A stretch of 64,000 bases of DNA. Source: Paraburkholderia agricolaris. Its GTDB lineage: Bacteria; Pseudomonadota; Gammaproteobacteria; Burkholderiales; Burkholderiaceae. A program made the translations under genes and the position numbers. The notes below the pieces were generated by a model. The model saw only the letters and a list, made by a program, of their open reading frames with translations, had not been told where the DNA came from and did not search any database. Shown here one piece after another: positions 17,668 to 25,941 of this stretch (positions within the stretch are counted from its first letter, which is position 1; each line of letters opens with the position of its first letter). The stretch lies in the NCBI RefSeq assembly GCF_009455635.1, contig NZ_QPER01000002.1, forward strand, positions 868,001 to 932,000, in the 5' to 3' direction.

Positions 17668-18288
17668 TCAGTTACCAAACAGCGAACTCTGGGTCCCGCG
17701 AGCGGGCGCCGGGCGTGCCGGTTTCGCCGGCGCTTCCCGACTAGCCATTGCCGTTGCCGCCGCGGTGGTTGAAGCCGTAGCCGATTCCGCCGCTGCTTCC
17801 AGCGAAGTTTGCCCGGCTTCAAGCGACAGAAGAAACATCTTGTTTGCCAGGCCGCCGGCAAAGCCGGTCAGATCGCCGGACGCACCGATCACGCGATGAC
17901 ATGGCGCCACGATCGAGATCGGGTTTCTGCCGTTCGCCGCGCCCACGGCCCGCACCGCGTTGATGTTCCCGATTTGCGTAGCGATGTCCGAATAACTGCG
18001 CGTTTCGCCGAACGGGATCGTCAGGAGCGCCGCCCAAACCTTCTTCTGGAATTCCGTTCCCTGGAAGTCGAACTCGAGGTCGAACCGGTCTCTCGTTCCC
18101 GCGAAATATTCGTTCAGCTGCCGCTCGGTTTCGAGCAGGATCGGGCGGTCATCCGCTTCGATCGATTCCGGCAGGCGCACCCGGTTTGGCTTGTCGTTCT
18201 CCCAGAGAATGGCGGCGAGCCGGTTGCCGTTTGCAACGAGCTTCAACTCGCCGACGGGCGAATTCATCAACTTGTACGCGTATGTCAC
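17668..18288 (-). CDS. ogt: Methylated-DNA--protein-cysteine methyltransferase with Ala-rich tail
   Basis: 206 residues from a GTG at 18288, chosen because AGGAG lies 8 nt upstream and the protein then starts at the family N-terminus (VTYAYKLMNSPVGELKL). The active site IVAPCHRVIG holds the acceptor Cys130, which takes the O6-alkyl group from guanine in a single-turnover DNA repair reaction. TEFQKKVWAALLTIPFGET is the DNA-binding helix region, and the Asn-Arg hinge (ANGRNP) precedes the active site. After the catalytic domain (about residue 155) there is an unusual tail of about 50 residues rich in Ala, Ser, Thr and Pro, ending QSSLFGN. The tail may be disordered. Confidence 0.93.
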   Translation of the reverse strand: MTYAYKLMNSPVGELKLVANGNRLAAILWENDKPNRVRLPESIEADDRPILLETERQLNEYFAGTRDRFDLEFDFQGTEFQKKVWAALLTIPFGETRSYSDIATQIGNINAVRAVGAANGRNPISIVAPCHRVIGASGDLTGFAGGLANKMFLLSLEAGQTSLEAAAESATASTTAAATAMASREAPAKPARPAPARGTQSSLFGN

Positions 18289-18502
18289 TTTGCTTGCTCC
18301 TGGCTGGCTGGGGGCCGGGATGGCTTGACGCGAGGCTGCAAACTCGCGGCGCCTTGACCCTCCGATACCTGACAGCTTAAACACTGTTCGCGCCGAGGTC
18401 ACGCCGGATCTTGCTATCCAATTCCGCGCGTGGCCCGGGACTCAGTAGAATTGATACCTTCGACGCATCGCTTACCGGCGAGCGGATATATTCTCTACGA
18501 CT

Positions 18503-19882
18503 GTGACCACGACCCTCGAACAACTGCGCGCCGGACAACTGGCGGGTACCCGCCGACTCACTCTGGCGTGTGGCCTGAGCGAATTTCCACGTGAGATTTT
18601 CGATCTGGCCGACACGCTGGAAATTCTCGATCTGTCGGGTAATGCACTTTCAACGCTGCCCGATGATTTGCCGCGGCTGCGAAAGCTGCGCATCATTTTT
18701 GCCTCTGACAACCGGTTTACTGAATTGCCGGAAGTGCTAGGGCAGTGTTCGCAACTGAGCATGGTCGGTTTCAAGGCCAATCGTATTCGTGAGGTTTCGG
18801 GTAAATCGCTGCCGCCGTTGTTGCGTTGGCTGATCCTCACCGACAACGAGGTCGAAGCCCTGCCGCCTGAAATCGGCGCCTGCTCGCAACTGCAGAAGTT
18901 GATGCTTGCCGGCAACCGGTTGCGCGCATTGCCCGAGGAAATGGCAGCCTGCTCGCGGCTCGAACTGCTGCGTCTCGCGGCGAATCAACTGGACGAACTG
19001 CCCGCGTGGTTGTTGCTCCTGCCGCGGCTTTCGTGGCTGGCGTGCGCCGGCAATCCATTCAGTGAAGCGCTGGCCGCGTCAGCCCTGATCGACACGCCGA
19101 TCGCGGATATTCAATGGAATGCGTTGGAACTTGAAGCGCAGTTAGGCGAGGGTGCGTCCGGTGTCATTTATCGTGCGGCGCTTTCTGCCCGTCATGACGA
19201 GGCGAGCAGGCCGGTGGCCGTCAAATTGTTCAAGGGTGCGGTAACGAGCGACGGATTGCCTGACTGCGAAATGGCGGCCTGCATTCGCGCTGGCGGTCAT
19301 CCGAACCTGATTCCGGTGGTGGGTAAGGTGAAGGACCATCCGGCCGGCGCACATGGCCTGGTGATGGAGCTGATCGATCCGCAGTTCACCAATCTTGCGG
19401 GCCCACCAAGCCTCGAGTCATGCACGCGCGACGCCTATGGTGAAGGCATGCGCTTCGGGTTGGCCTCAGTATTACGTATTGCGTACGGCATTGCGTCGGC
19501 GGCGTGTCATCTGCATCGTCAAGGGGTGATGCATGGCGATCTGTACGCGCACAATATTCTGCACGGCGCTGGCAGTGAGCAGGGGAGCGCATTGCTGGGC
19601 GATTTTGGCGCGGCGTCTTTCCACGTTGCCGATAACCGGGACTTCAGTGATGCGTTGCAACGCATCGAAGTCAGGGCGTATGGTTGTCTGCTCGAGGAAT
19701 TGATCGAGCGATGCGACGGACTGGATGCGAACGTGGATATCGCGGCGAAGCTGGTAGCGTTAAAAGCGCAATGCCTGAGCGAGGACATCGGCAGCCGGCC
19801 GTTGTTCGACGACATCGCTGCCGTTCTGCGGCCGCTATCGGGCGCGGGCGATCGGGACACAGCAGCGTTGGCGGCAGTTTGA
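18503..19882 (+). CDS. Leucine-rich-repeat protein kinase
   Basis: 459 residues from a GTG at 18503. Residues 18-188 hold about seven leucine-rich repeats of the LxxLxLxxNxLxxLP type (for example LEILDLSGNALSTLP and LQKLMLAGNRLRALPEE). Residues 209-450 are a protein kinase domain with a complete catalytic set: glycine loop LGEGASGVIY, Lys241 in VAVKLF, Glu256, HGDLYAHN (Asp346, Asn351) and GDFGAA (Asp367). There is no membrane segment or signal peptide, so it should act in the cytoplasm. It probably phosphorylates Ser/Thr on a partner recognised by the repeats; no substrate can be named. The next gene, 62 nt on, is a periplasmic binding protein. Confidence 0.88.
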   Translation: MTTTLEQLRAGQLAGTRRLTLACGLSEFPREIFDLADTLEILDLSGNALSTLPDDLPRLRKLRIIFASDNRFTELPEVLGQCSQLSMVGFKANRIREVSGKSLPPLLRWLILTDNEVEALPPEIGACSQLQKLMLAGNRLRALPEEMAACSRLELLRLAANQLDELPAWLLLLPRLSWLACAGNPFSEALAASALIDTPIADIQWNALELEAQLGEGASGVIYRAALSARHDEASRPVAVKLFKGAVTSDGLPDCEMAACIRAGGHPNLIPVVGKVKDHPAGAHGLVMELIDPQFTNLAGPPSLESCTRDAYGEGMRFGLASVLRIAYGIASAACHLHRQGVMHGDLYAHNILHGAGSEQGSALLGDFGAASFHVADNRDFSDALQRIEVRAYGCLLEELIERCDGLDANVDIAAKLVALKAQCLSEDIGSRPLFDDIAAVLRPLSGAGDRDTAALAAV

Positions 19883-19944
19883 TCCGTTTTATGTGCGGAC
19901 GCGATGCAAACAGCCGTCCGTGTGTGTCCAAGGAGAGAAACTCA

Positions 19945-20907
19945 ATGACACAGAGGATGCGCCGCCGCTTGCTGGTTGCCGCCACGCTGGCCTCGGCAGG
20001 CCTGACAGGTACGGCTCGTGTCGATGCAATGCAGGGCGGCAAGCTGAAGATTGCCCTTGTGTTGAAGTCGATGTCCGATCCGTTCACGGTCGCGATGGTG
20101 AACGCTGCGCAGAATTATCAGAAGCACTATGCGTCGCAGTTCGCTTTGACCATTCGGGGAACGGCAACGGAGGGCGATACGGCCGTACAGATCCGAATGG
20201 TCGACGAGCTGATCAAAGCGAGGGTGAATGCGATCGTCATCGCGCCGACTGACTCGAAGGCGTTGACAGCGGTCGTGGCGCGGGGCATCAAGGCGGGCAT
20301 CATCATGATTACCATCGACAACCCGCTTGACGATGCGTTGCAGGATGCCGCTCACATCTCCGTGCCTTTTGTCGGCCCGAATAACCGCAAGGGCGCGAAG
20401 CAGGTGGGCGATTATCTTGCGCAGCGGCTCAAGGCGGGCGATCAGGTCGGGATCATCGAAGGGAGCTCCGCCGACCGCAATGCGCAGCAACGCACGGCCG
20501 GCAGCAAGGACGCGATGAGCGAGGCCGGCATGAAGATCGTCGCCATACAGTCCGGCGACTGGGATTATGCGAAGGGGCGGGACGTCGCGTCTAAGATGTT
20601 GGGAGACTATCCACAGATCCGGGCGCTGATGTGCGGTAACGACAATATGGCCATGGGTGCGGTAGATGCTGTTCGCGATGCGGGGAGAACCGGTGGTGTT
20701 TATGTCACCGGGTATAACGACAGCGATGCGATTAAACCCTTGCTCGCCGACGGCCGCGTGCTCGCGACCATGAATCAGTTTGCCGATCGGCAGGCTGTAT
20801 TCGGTGTCGACGTGGCGTTGAAGGCAGTTACCGAACAGCGAAAGGAAAGTGACTTGTCGCGAGTCATTGAAACGCCGCTGCAACTGGTGACTGGCGCGGG
20901 TCATTGA
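19945..20907 (+). CDS. Periplasmic sugar-binding protein (RbsB-like), orphan
   Basis: 320 residues from the ATG at 19945 behind AAGGAG; a longer frame from 19684 is a shadow of the kinase gene. Residues 1-28 are a signal peptide. The rest matches the type I periplasmic binding fold of the ribose/galactose group: KIALVLKSMSDPFTVAMVNAA, TDSKALTAVVARGIKAGI, TIDNPLDD, EGSSADRNAQQRTAGSKDAM and CGNDNMAMGAVDAVRDAG. No ATPase or permease is near. Binding proteins of this type can also serve chemoreceptors or histidine kinases. Whether it works with the kinase upstream is unknown. Confidence 0.9.
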   Translation: MTQRMRRRLLVAATLASAGLTGTARVDAMQGGKLKIALVLKSMSDPFTVAMVNAAQNYQKHYASQFALTIRGTATEGDTAVQIRMVDELIKARVNAIVIAPTDSKALTAVVARGIKAGIIMITIDNPLDDALQDAAHISVPFVGPNNRKGAKQVGDYLAQRLKAGDQVGIIEGSSADRNAQQRTAGSKDAMSEAGMKIVAIQSGDWDYAKGRDVASKMLGDYPQIRALMCGNDNMAMGAVDAVRDAGRTGGVYVTGYNDSDAIKPLLADGRVLATMNQFADRQAVFGVDVALKAVTEQRKESDLSRVIETPLQLVTGAGH

Positions 20908-21134
20908 GGGTGCGATGCTGGAGTGGGCATCGATTAAAATGAGCCTCAAGCTAAGGATGCCGAATGATATGCCGGTTTACGATTCACATCCATAGCTCGA
21001 CATTATGGGTTGACGGTACGCGTTAGGCGCTTTTCTAACGGTCGTGCCAATCAGCAAAAAGACCGTCTGAATTGTCACTTTTCCGACTCCGATTCTTTTC
21101 GACTAACGACCGTTCCAAAATGACGTTTTGCGGG
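20908..21134. other. Intergenic region upstream of the mgtA promoter
   Basis: Between the orphan binding-protein gene and the predicted mgtA promoter there is no gene I can support. Minus-strand ORFs at 21035-21334 and 21259-21555 overlap the leader and have no recognisable content or ribosome site. Confidence 0.5.
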
Positions 21135-21163
21135 TTGACAGCGACTTTCACGGCAATTACTAT
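21135..21163 (+). promoter_or_regulatory. Sigma-70-type promoter for the mgtA leader
   Basis: A consensus -35 TTGACA at 21135-21140 is followed, after 17 bp, by TACTAT at 21158-21163 (4 of 6 matches to the -10). Transcription would start near 21170, giving a leader of about 780 nt before the mgtA start codon. Confidence 0.6.
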
Positions 21164-21490
21164 TCGTCCGTTCTCACTAAGGGGCCGATGCCTTGGACAG
21201 TAGCAGTAGTCGATCTTCGAACAGTTTGTCTGCCTGACCGACAGGACGCCCGCCTCTTTTAGCCGCCGTCCCGCCAGCAGGCAGGATGGTGCGCGTCGTA
21301 GTTTCGCCGTAGTTTCGCAATACTTCCCCCGCACCGTTTTAGTACCGCGTCGACGCGCGTGATTTCGCTCGTCCGCTTGAAAGACGTCGTGAGCCTGACT
21401 CGCGACGGTGATCGCTCACGCCCGCGCAATTCGTGCAGTGCGTGGTTGAAAAGACATGCTCGTGCAGACAAGCGCGAGAAAGGAGAAATC

Positions 21491-21544
21491 ATGCCCGACA
21501 GTGACTCTTGTCCCTTACGCGATTCAAACTTTCTTTCCGCCTGA
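21491..21544 (+). CDS. 17-codon leader peptide upstream of mgtA (MgtL-like candidate)
   Basis: AAGGAG lies 6 nt upstream of an ATG that opens a 17-codon frame, MPDSDSCPLRDSNFLSA, ending in TGA at 21544. The peptide is acidic and proline-containing in its first eight residues. The enteric mgtA leader peptide MgtL is also 17 codons long and opens with alternating acidic and proline residues that destabilise the ribosome when Mg2+ is low. That similarity is in size, position and composition, not in sequence identity. The reading frame, start signal and position before mgtA are seen directly; the regulatory role is inference. Confidence 0.6.
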   Translation: MPDSDSCPLRDSNFLSA

Positions 21545-21627
21545 AGGAAGTCCACACCGTTCCTCGCCTTTCTCTCGTTGAGCTTTGGCGTCGTGGTGCC
21601 GGCCTTCCAGCCGGCGCACGCGAACGA

Positions 21628-21653
21628 CCTCCGGGCAGCAGCCCGGACGGAGG
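21628..21653 (+). promoter_or_regulatory. Hairpin that can sequester the ribosome site of the second leader ORF
   Basis: CCTCC at 21628-21632 can pair with GGAGG at 21649-21653, and GGGC (21633-21636) with GCCC (21641-21644), around AGCA. An alternative pairs CCGGGC with GCCCGG. GGAGG is the ribosome binding site of the ORF that starts at 21660, so folding would hide it. Confidence 0.5.
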
Positions 21654-21659
21654 AACATC

Positions 21660-21809
21660 ATGCATTTCGCTCTTCTCGTACCCGAGTTGCCTCACATTCG
21701 TGAGGCTCGTGCCCACTACGACTCGCTGCTGACGCTGCGTATCCACGAACATAAAACGCCGACGGCCATTGCCCGTTGGTGGACGGGGTTGTGGAGCCGC
21801 GCGCACTGA
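21660..21809 (+). CDS. 49-residue ORF in the mgtA leader, unknown function
   Basis: The ATG at 21660 has a strong GGAGG six nt upstream and opens 49 codons: MHFALLVPELPHIREARAHY, continuing to an aromatic C-terminus with RWWTGLWSRAH. No signal peptide or family is recognised. The stop is 142 bp before mgtA. Its start region is enclosed in the hairpin at 21628-21653, and an 8-bp hairpin (21819-21840) follows its stop. It may be a second regulatory leader ORF or a small membrane-associated partner of MgtA; the sequence does not decide. Confidence 0.5.
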   Translation: MHFALLVPELPHIREARAHYDSLLTLRIHEHKTPTAIARWWTGLWSRAH

Positions 21810-21818
21810 CGTCGCTGC

Positions 21819-21840
21819 GTGCCGGATAGCGGTCCGGCAC
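21819..21840 (+). promoter_or_regulatory. 8-bp hairpin between leader ORF and mgtA
   Basis: GTGCCGGA (21819-21826) pairs perfectly with TCCGGCAC (21833-21840) around 6 nt. It lies between the 49-codon ORF and mgtA. No T run follows, so a Rho-independent stop is unlikely; an attenuation or pausing role is possible. Confidence 0.45.
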
Positions 21841-21951
21841 GTGCGCGTGCCTGCTCCGTCCTATTCCGGAGTCAGGTCGCGCAACCATAGAAAATCACCT
21901 TGAAAAAAGAAGTGTCGCGGCGGCCATTGGCCGCCCGCCACGGGGAAAACT

Positions 21952-24708
21952 ATGTCCAAGCATTCTTACCGTTCTCATCCGTCCCCGCGTAAGCAGAGGG
22001 GCTTCATTACCACGTCCACCTCCAGCGAGCGCAAGCACTCTGCGCGCATCGTCGCCGAGGCCAACAACAGTATCAACACCACGCTGCTGCATACGCAAAG
22101 CTCGCTGGATGGCCTTGTCGAGGCCGACGCCGAGGAGCGTCTGCATCAGAACGGCCCGAACGAAGTGGCACATGACAAGCCGCCTCACGTCGTCGTGCAA
22201 TTGCTGCTGGCCTTCAAGAATCCGTTCGTGATCGTGCTGCTCGTGCTCGCGGGGATCAGTTACCTGACCGATGTTTACTTTGCCGCCCCGGACGATCGCG
22301 ACTGGACCGGCATCAGCATCCTGCTCACCATGGTGACGGTCAGCAGCCTGCTGCGATTTTTTCAGGAGTACCGCTCAAGCAAGGCCGCTGCGCGACTGAA
22401 ATCGATGGTGCGCACGACCGCAACCGTTGTGCGTCGTGCATCGAAATCGGCGTCGCCGGAAAAGCGCGAAATCGCGATGTCCAGTCTGGTTGTCGGCGAT
22501 ATCGTCAGTCTGCAGGCGGGTGACATGATCCCAGCCGACATCCGGTTGATCCACTCGCGCGACCTGTTTATCAGTCAGGCGGCACTCACCGGCGAAGCGC
22601 TGCCGGTCGAGAAATACGACACGCTTGGCGCCGTGATGGAGAAATCCGCGGATGCCGGTTCGAGCGGTCAGGGCGATCCGCTCGAGTTGGCCAACATCTG
22701 CTTCATGGGCACGAATGTTGTAAGCGGTACGGCGACCGCGGTTGTGGTCGCCACCGGAGCCGACACGTACTTTGGCGCACTCGCGCAGAACGTCACTAGC
22801 CACAAGCGGGTTGAAACCAGTTTCGACCGCGGCGTGAGCAGCGTGTCATGGCTGTTGATCCGTTTCATGCTGGTCATGGTGCCGATCGTATTCATGATCA
22901 ACGGCCTGACGAAGGGCGACTGGCTGTCCGCACTGACATTCGCGCTTGCTGTCGCGGTGGGATTGACGCCCGAGATGCTGCCCATGATCGTATCGGCCAA
23001 TCTTGCGAAAGGGGCCGTTGCAATGGCGCGCCGCAAGGTGGTGGTCAAGCGCCTGAATTCCGTGCAGAACTTCGGCGCAATGGACGTGCTGTGTACCGAC
23101 AAGACCGGGACGCTCACGCAGGACAAGATCATCCTCGAGCACCACCTCGATATTCATGGCGATAAAGACCCGCACATCCTGGAGCTCGCCTGGCTCAACA
23201 GCTTTCACCAGAGCGGGCAAAAGAATCTGATCGACATTGCGGTCGTCAACCACGCGAACCAGGCGGGAACGGCCGTGAAACTGACGCATTACACGAAGGT
23301 CGATGAACTCCCGTTTGATTTCGTCCGGCGGCGTTTGTCGGTGATCGTCGCGCGTGCCGGTGGCGATCAACTGATGGTGTCGAAGGGGGCGGTCGAGGAA
23401 ATGCTGATGGTTTCCACGCATATTCAGGACGGCGACGCGATCCGCGAACTGGGTGCGAAGGAGCGTCAGGACCTGATTGCCCGCTCGCAGGAGTACAACG
23501 AGGATGGCTACCGGGTATTGGTTGTCGCCACCCGCGAGATCCCTCAGGCCGAGGCAAAACTGCAATACAGGACCTTGGATGAAGCCAGACTTGTGGTGCG
23601 CGGATTCCTGACGTTCCTCGATCCGCCGAAAGATTCCGCGGCGCCTGCGATTCGCGCATTGCACGACAACGGCGTCGCCGTGAAGGTGCTGACGGGAGAC
23701 AACCCGATCGTCGCATCGAAGGTTTGCCGGGACGTCGGCCTTGAGCCCGGCACACCGCTGCTCGGACGCGACATCGAACAGATGGACGATGACCGGCTTG
23801 GCGAAGTAGTCGAACGGACGACCGTGTTCGCGAAGCTCGCGCCGCTGCAGAAGGCGCGCGTTGTGAAGGCGCTGCAGGCGAACGGGCACACGGTCGGTTT
23901 CCTCGGCGACGGTATCAATGACGCGCCGGCGCTGCGCGACGCCGACGTGGGGATTTCGGTCGATAGCGGTGCGGACATCGCCAAGGAAACGGCCGACATC
24001 ATCCTGCTCGAGAAGAGCCTGATGGTGCTGGAAGAGGGTGTGATCAAGGGCCGCGAGACGTTCGGCAACATCCTCAAGTATCTGAACATGACGGCGAGTT
24101 CGAACTTCGGCAACGTGTTCTCGGTGCTGGTGGCGAGCGCGTTCTTGCCGTGGGAGCCGATGCTTGCGATGCAGTTGCTGATCCAGAACCTGATCTATGA
24201 CCTGTCGCAGATGTTCCTGCCCTGGGACAAGATGGACCCCGAGTTCCTGAAGAAGCCGCGCAAGTGGGAAGCGGGCAACATTGGGCGCTTCATGGTCTGG
24301 CTTGGGCCGACGTCCTCGGTGTTCGATATTACGACCTACTTCCTGATGTGGAGCGTATTCGGCGCGGGTGCGTTGTATCACCTGCACGGCGGAAACGGTG
24401 GCCAGATCATCATGAATTCAGGCTGGTTCGTTGAAGGTCTCGTGTCCCAGACGCTCGTCGTGCACATGCTGCGTACGCAGAAGATCCCGTTCCTGCAGAG
24501 CACGGCAGCGCTGCCCGTGCTGCTGTCGACTTTCACCGCGATCGCGGTCGGCTGCTGGCTGCCGTTCTCGCCACTGGCTGACACGTTCGGCTTCACGGCG
24601 TTGGCTCCGAGCTATTGGGGCTGGTTTATCGCCACGATGGTGGGCTACATGATGCTCACTCAGGTCGTCAAAACGGTCTACATCCGCCGCTATGGGCGGT
24701 GGTACTGA
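21952..24708 (+). CDS. mgtA: Magnesium-translocating P-type ATPase
   Basis: 918 residues, the length of MgtA/MgtB. P-type ATPase signatures are complete: the phosphorylated Asp383 in CTDKTGTLTQDK, the actuator-domain TGE of ALTGEALPVEKYD, VLTGDNPIVASKVC, and the hinge FLGDGINDAPALRDADVGIS. GLTPEMLPMIVSANL in the membrane domain matches the Mg2+ (P3B) group. The ten-helix membrane domain ends with the paired segments around residues 760-910. It imports Mg2+ across the inner membrane at low external Mg2+. The long N-terminal extension (residues 1-50, Ser- and Arg-rich) is typical of Burkholderia MgtA. The 780-nt leader suggests RNA-level control. Confidence 0.97.
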   Translation: MSKHSYRSHPSPRKQRGFITTSTSSERKHSARIVAEANNSINTTLLHTQSSLDGLVEADAEERLHQNGPNEVAHDKPPHVVVQLLLAFKNPFVIVLLVLAGISYLTDVYFAAPDDRDWTGISILLTMVTVSSLLRFFQEYRSSKAAARLKSMVRTTATVVRRASKSASPEKREIAMSSLVVGDIVSLQAGDMIPADIRLIHSRDLFISQAALTGEALPVEKYDTLGAVMEKSADAGSSGQGDPLELANICFMGTNVVSGTATAVVVATGADTYFGALAQNVTSHKRVETSFDRGVSSVSWLLIRFMLVMVPIVFMINGLTKGDWLSALTFALAVAVGLTPEMLPMIVSANLAKGAVAMARRKVVVKRLNSVQNFGAMDVLCTDKTGTLTQDKIILEHHLDIHGDKDPHILELAWLNSFHQSGQKNLIDIAVVNHANQAGTAVKLTHYTKVDELPFDFVRRRLSVIVARAGGDQLMVSKGAVEEMLMVSTHIQDGDAIRELGAKERQDLIARSQEYNEDGYRVLVVATREIPQAEAKLQYRTLDEARLVVRGFLTFLDPPKDSAAPAIRALHDNGVAVKVLTGDNPIVASKVCRDVGLEPGTPLLGRDIEQMDDDRLGEVVERTTVFAKLAPLQKARVVKALQANGHTVGFLGDGINDAPALRDADVGISVDSGADIAKETADIILLEKSLMVLEEGVIKGRETFGNILKYLNMTASSNFGNVFSVLVASAFLPWEPMLAMQLLIQNLIYDLSQMFLPWDKMDPEFLKKPRKWEAGNIGRFMVWLGPTSSVFDITTYFLMWSVFGAGALYHLHGGNGGQIIMNSGWFVEGLVSQTLVVHMLRTQKIPFLQSTAALPVLLSTFTAIAVGCWLPFSPLADTFGFTALAPSYWGWFIATMVGYMMLTQVVKTVYIRRYGRWY

Positions 24709-24726
24709 ACCGGCTGTTTGCGCTGT

Positions 24727-24744
24727 CGCCGGCAGGAGCCGGCG
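24727..24744. terminator. 7-bp GC hairpin after mgtA
   Basis: CGCCGGC and GCCGGCG (24727-24733 with 24738-24744) flank AGGA, 19 nt after the mgtA stop and 69 nt before the porin start. No T run follows, so termination would be weak or Rho-assisted. Confidence 0.4.
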
Positions 24745-24812
24745 GCAATGCGGTGTGGTCTGCGGCTCGGATCACCGTTTGTTTAACTAATCAATTTAAA
24801 AAAGCTTCCCAC

Positions 24813-25925
24813 ATGTCGAACAACAAAAACACTTCCTTCATCCGCGTCTCGATTTGCACCGCAGTTCTCACGCTGGCGAGCGGGTATGCACAAGCGCAAA
24901 GCAGCGTAACGCTATATGGAGAAATCGATGCAGGTCTCGCGTATTTGAGCAACGTCGGCGGCCATGCCCAGTATCAGGCAACCTCGGGACTGATCGACGG
25001 GAGCTACTGGGGCCTGCAGGGTTCGGAGGATCTCGGTGGCGGCAACAAGGCGATTTTCCGCCTCGAACGAGGGTTCTCGACACAGACAGGTGCCGCGCTC
25101 AACGATCATCCCTACTATGTCGGCCTTGGCAACGATGGCTACGGGACCGTCACATTGGGCCATCAGTACGATTCGATTCACGATTACTTCGCACCGTTCA
25201 CGCTGACGGGTGCGAATGGCGGGACTGCATTTGCTCACCCGTTTGACAACGACAATGCCAACAACTCGTACCTGGCCCGCAATTCGATCAAGTATGCGAG
25301 CCCGACGTTCGGCGGCTTTAGTTTCGGCGGCATGTATGCATTTTCAAACGGTGCCGGCCAGTTCGCGAACAACCGCGCGTACAGCGTGGGCGCGAACTAT
25401 CAGAATGGGTCGTTTAACGCGGGCGCGGCCTGGCTGCATGGCAACGGCCGGGGCAACACGGCGGGTGGCGCATACGACACGGTCGCCCTGCCGGGCGTCA
25501 ACCGCGATGTTTTCCAGGCGAGCGTGCAGACGCAGAATACCTACGGCGTGGGGGCCAGCTATGCGATTAGCGGGTTCACGTTAGGGGCGGCGTGGTCGCG
25601 CTCCACGTACAGCGGAGTGAGCAATGCCGATTCCGGAGCGGCCGCGCCGTCGGTGGGATTCAGCAACTATGAGGTGAACGGCGTGTACCAGTTGACGCCT
25701 ACGGTGTCGCTGGCCGGCATGTACACGTATACGAAGGGCTCGGGTGCGCATTGGCACCAGGGTGCGCTGCAGGCTGACTACCAACTCTCGAAGCGTACCG
25801 ATACGTATGTCGAGGCGCTCTACCAGCGTGCATCGTCAGGCGCGCCCGCGGTCATTAACACGGTGGCTCCGTCCACAGGCAGCAATCAGTTGCTGATTGC
25901 TGCCGGCATACGGCATCGCTTCTGA
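24813..25925 (+). CDS. Gram-negative porin (Burkholderia OmpC/OpcP type)
   Basis: 370 residues from the ATG at 24813. The signal peptide ends ASGYAQAQ, and the mature protein begins SSVTLYGEIDAGLAYL, the signature of the betaproteobacterial 16-strand porins. LQGSEDLGGGNKAIFRLERG and GTVTLGHQYDS follow as in the family. The chain ends in a strand closing with aromatic Phe (IAAGIRHRF), as the outer-membrane assembly machinery requires. Three copies would form a general diffusion channel. It follows mgtA by 104 bp in the same direction, so possible co-regulation by Mg2+ is worth noting. Confidence 0.95.
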   Translation: MSNNKNTSFIRVSICTAVLTLASGYAQAQSSVTLYGEIDAGLAYLSNVGGHAQYQATSGLIDGSYWGLQGSEDLGGGNKAIFRLERGFSTQTGAALNDHPYYVGLGNDGYGTVTLGHQYDSIHDYFAPFTLTGANGGTAFAHPFDNDNANNSYLARNSIKYASPTFGGFSFGGMYAFSNGAGQFANNRAYSVGANYQNGSFNAGAAWLHGNGRGNTAGGAYDTVALPGVNRDVFQASVQTQNTYGVGASYAISGFTLGAAWSRSTYSGVSNADSGAAAPSVGFSNYEVNGVYQLTPTVSLAGMYTYTKGSGAHWHQGALQADYQLSKRTDTYVEALYQRASSGAPAVINTVAPSTGSNQLLIAAGIRHRF

Positions 25926-25941
25926 GTAGACGAACGTCTTG

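Noticed and set aside
22846..24387. 513-codon minus-strand frame antisense to mgtA
   Set aside because: It is opposite a gene with complete P-type ATPase motifs; the translation is Arg/His/Gln-rich with no recognisable domain or ribosome site.
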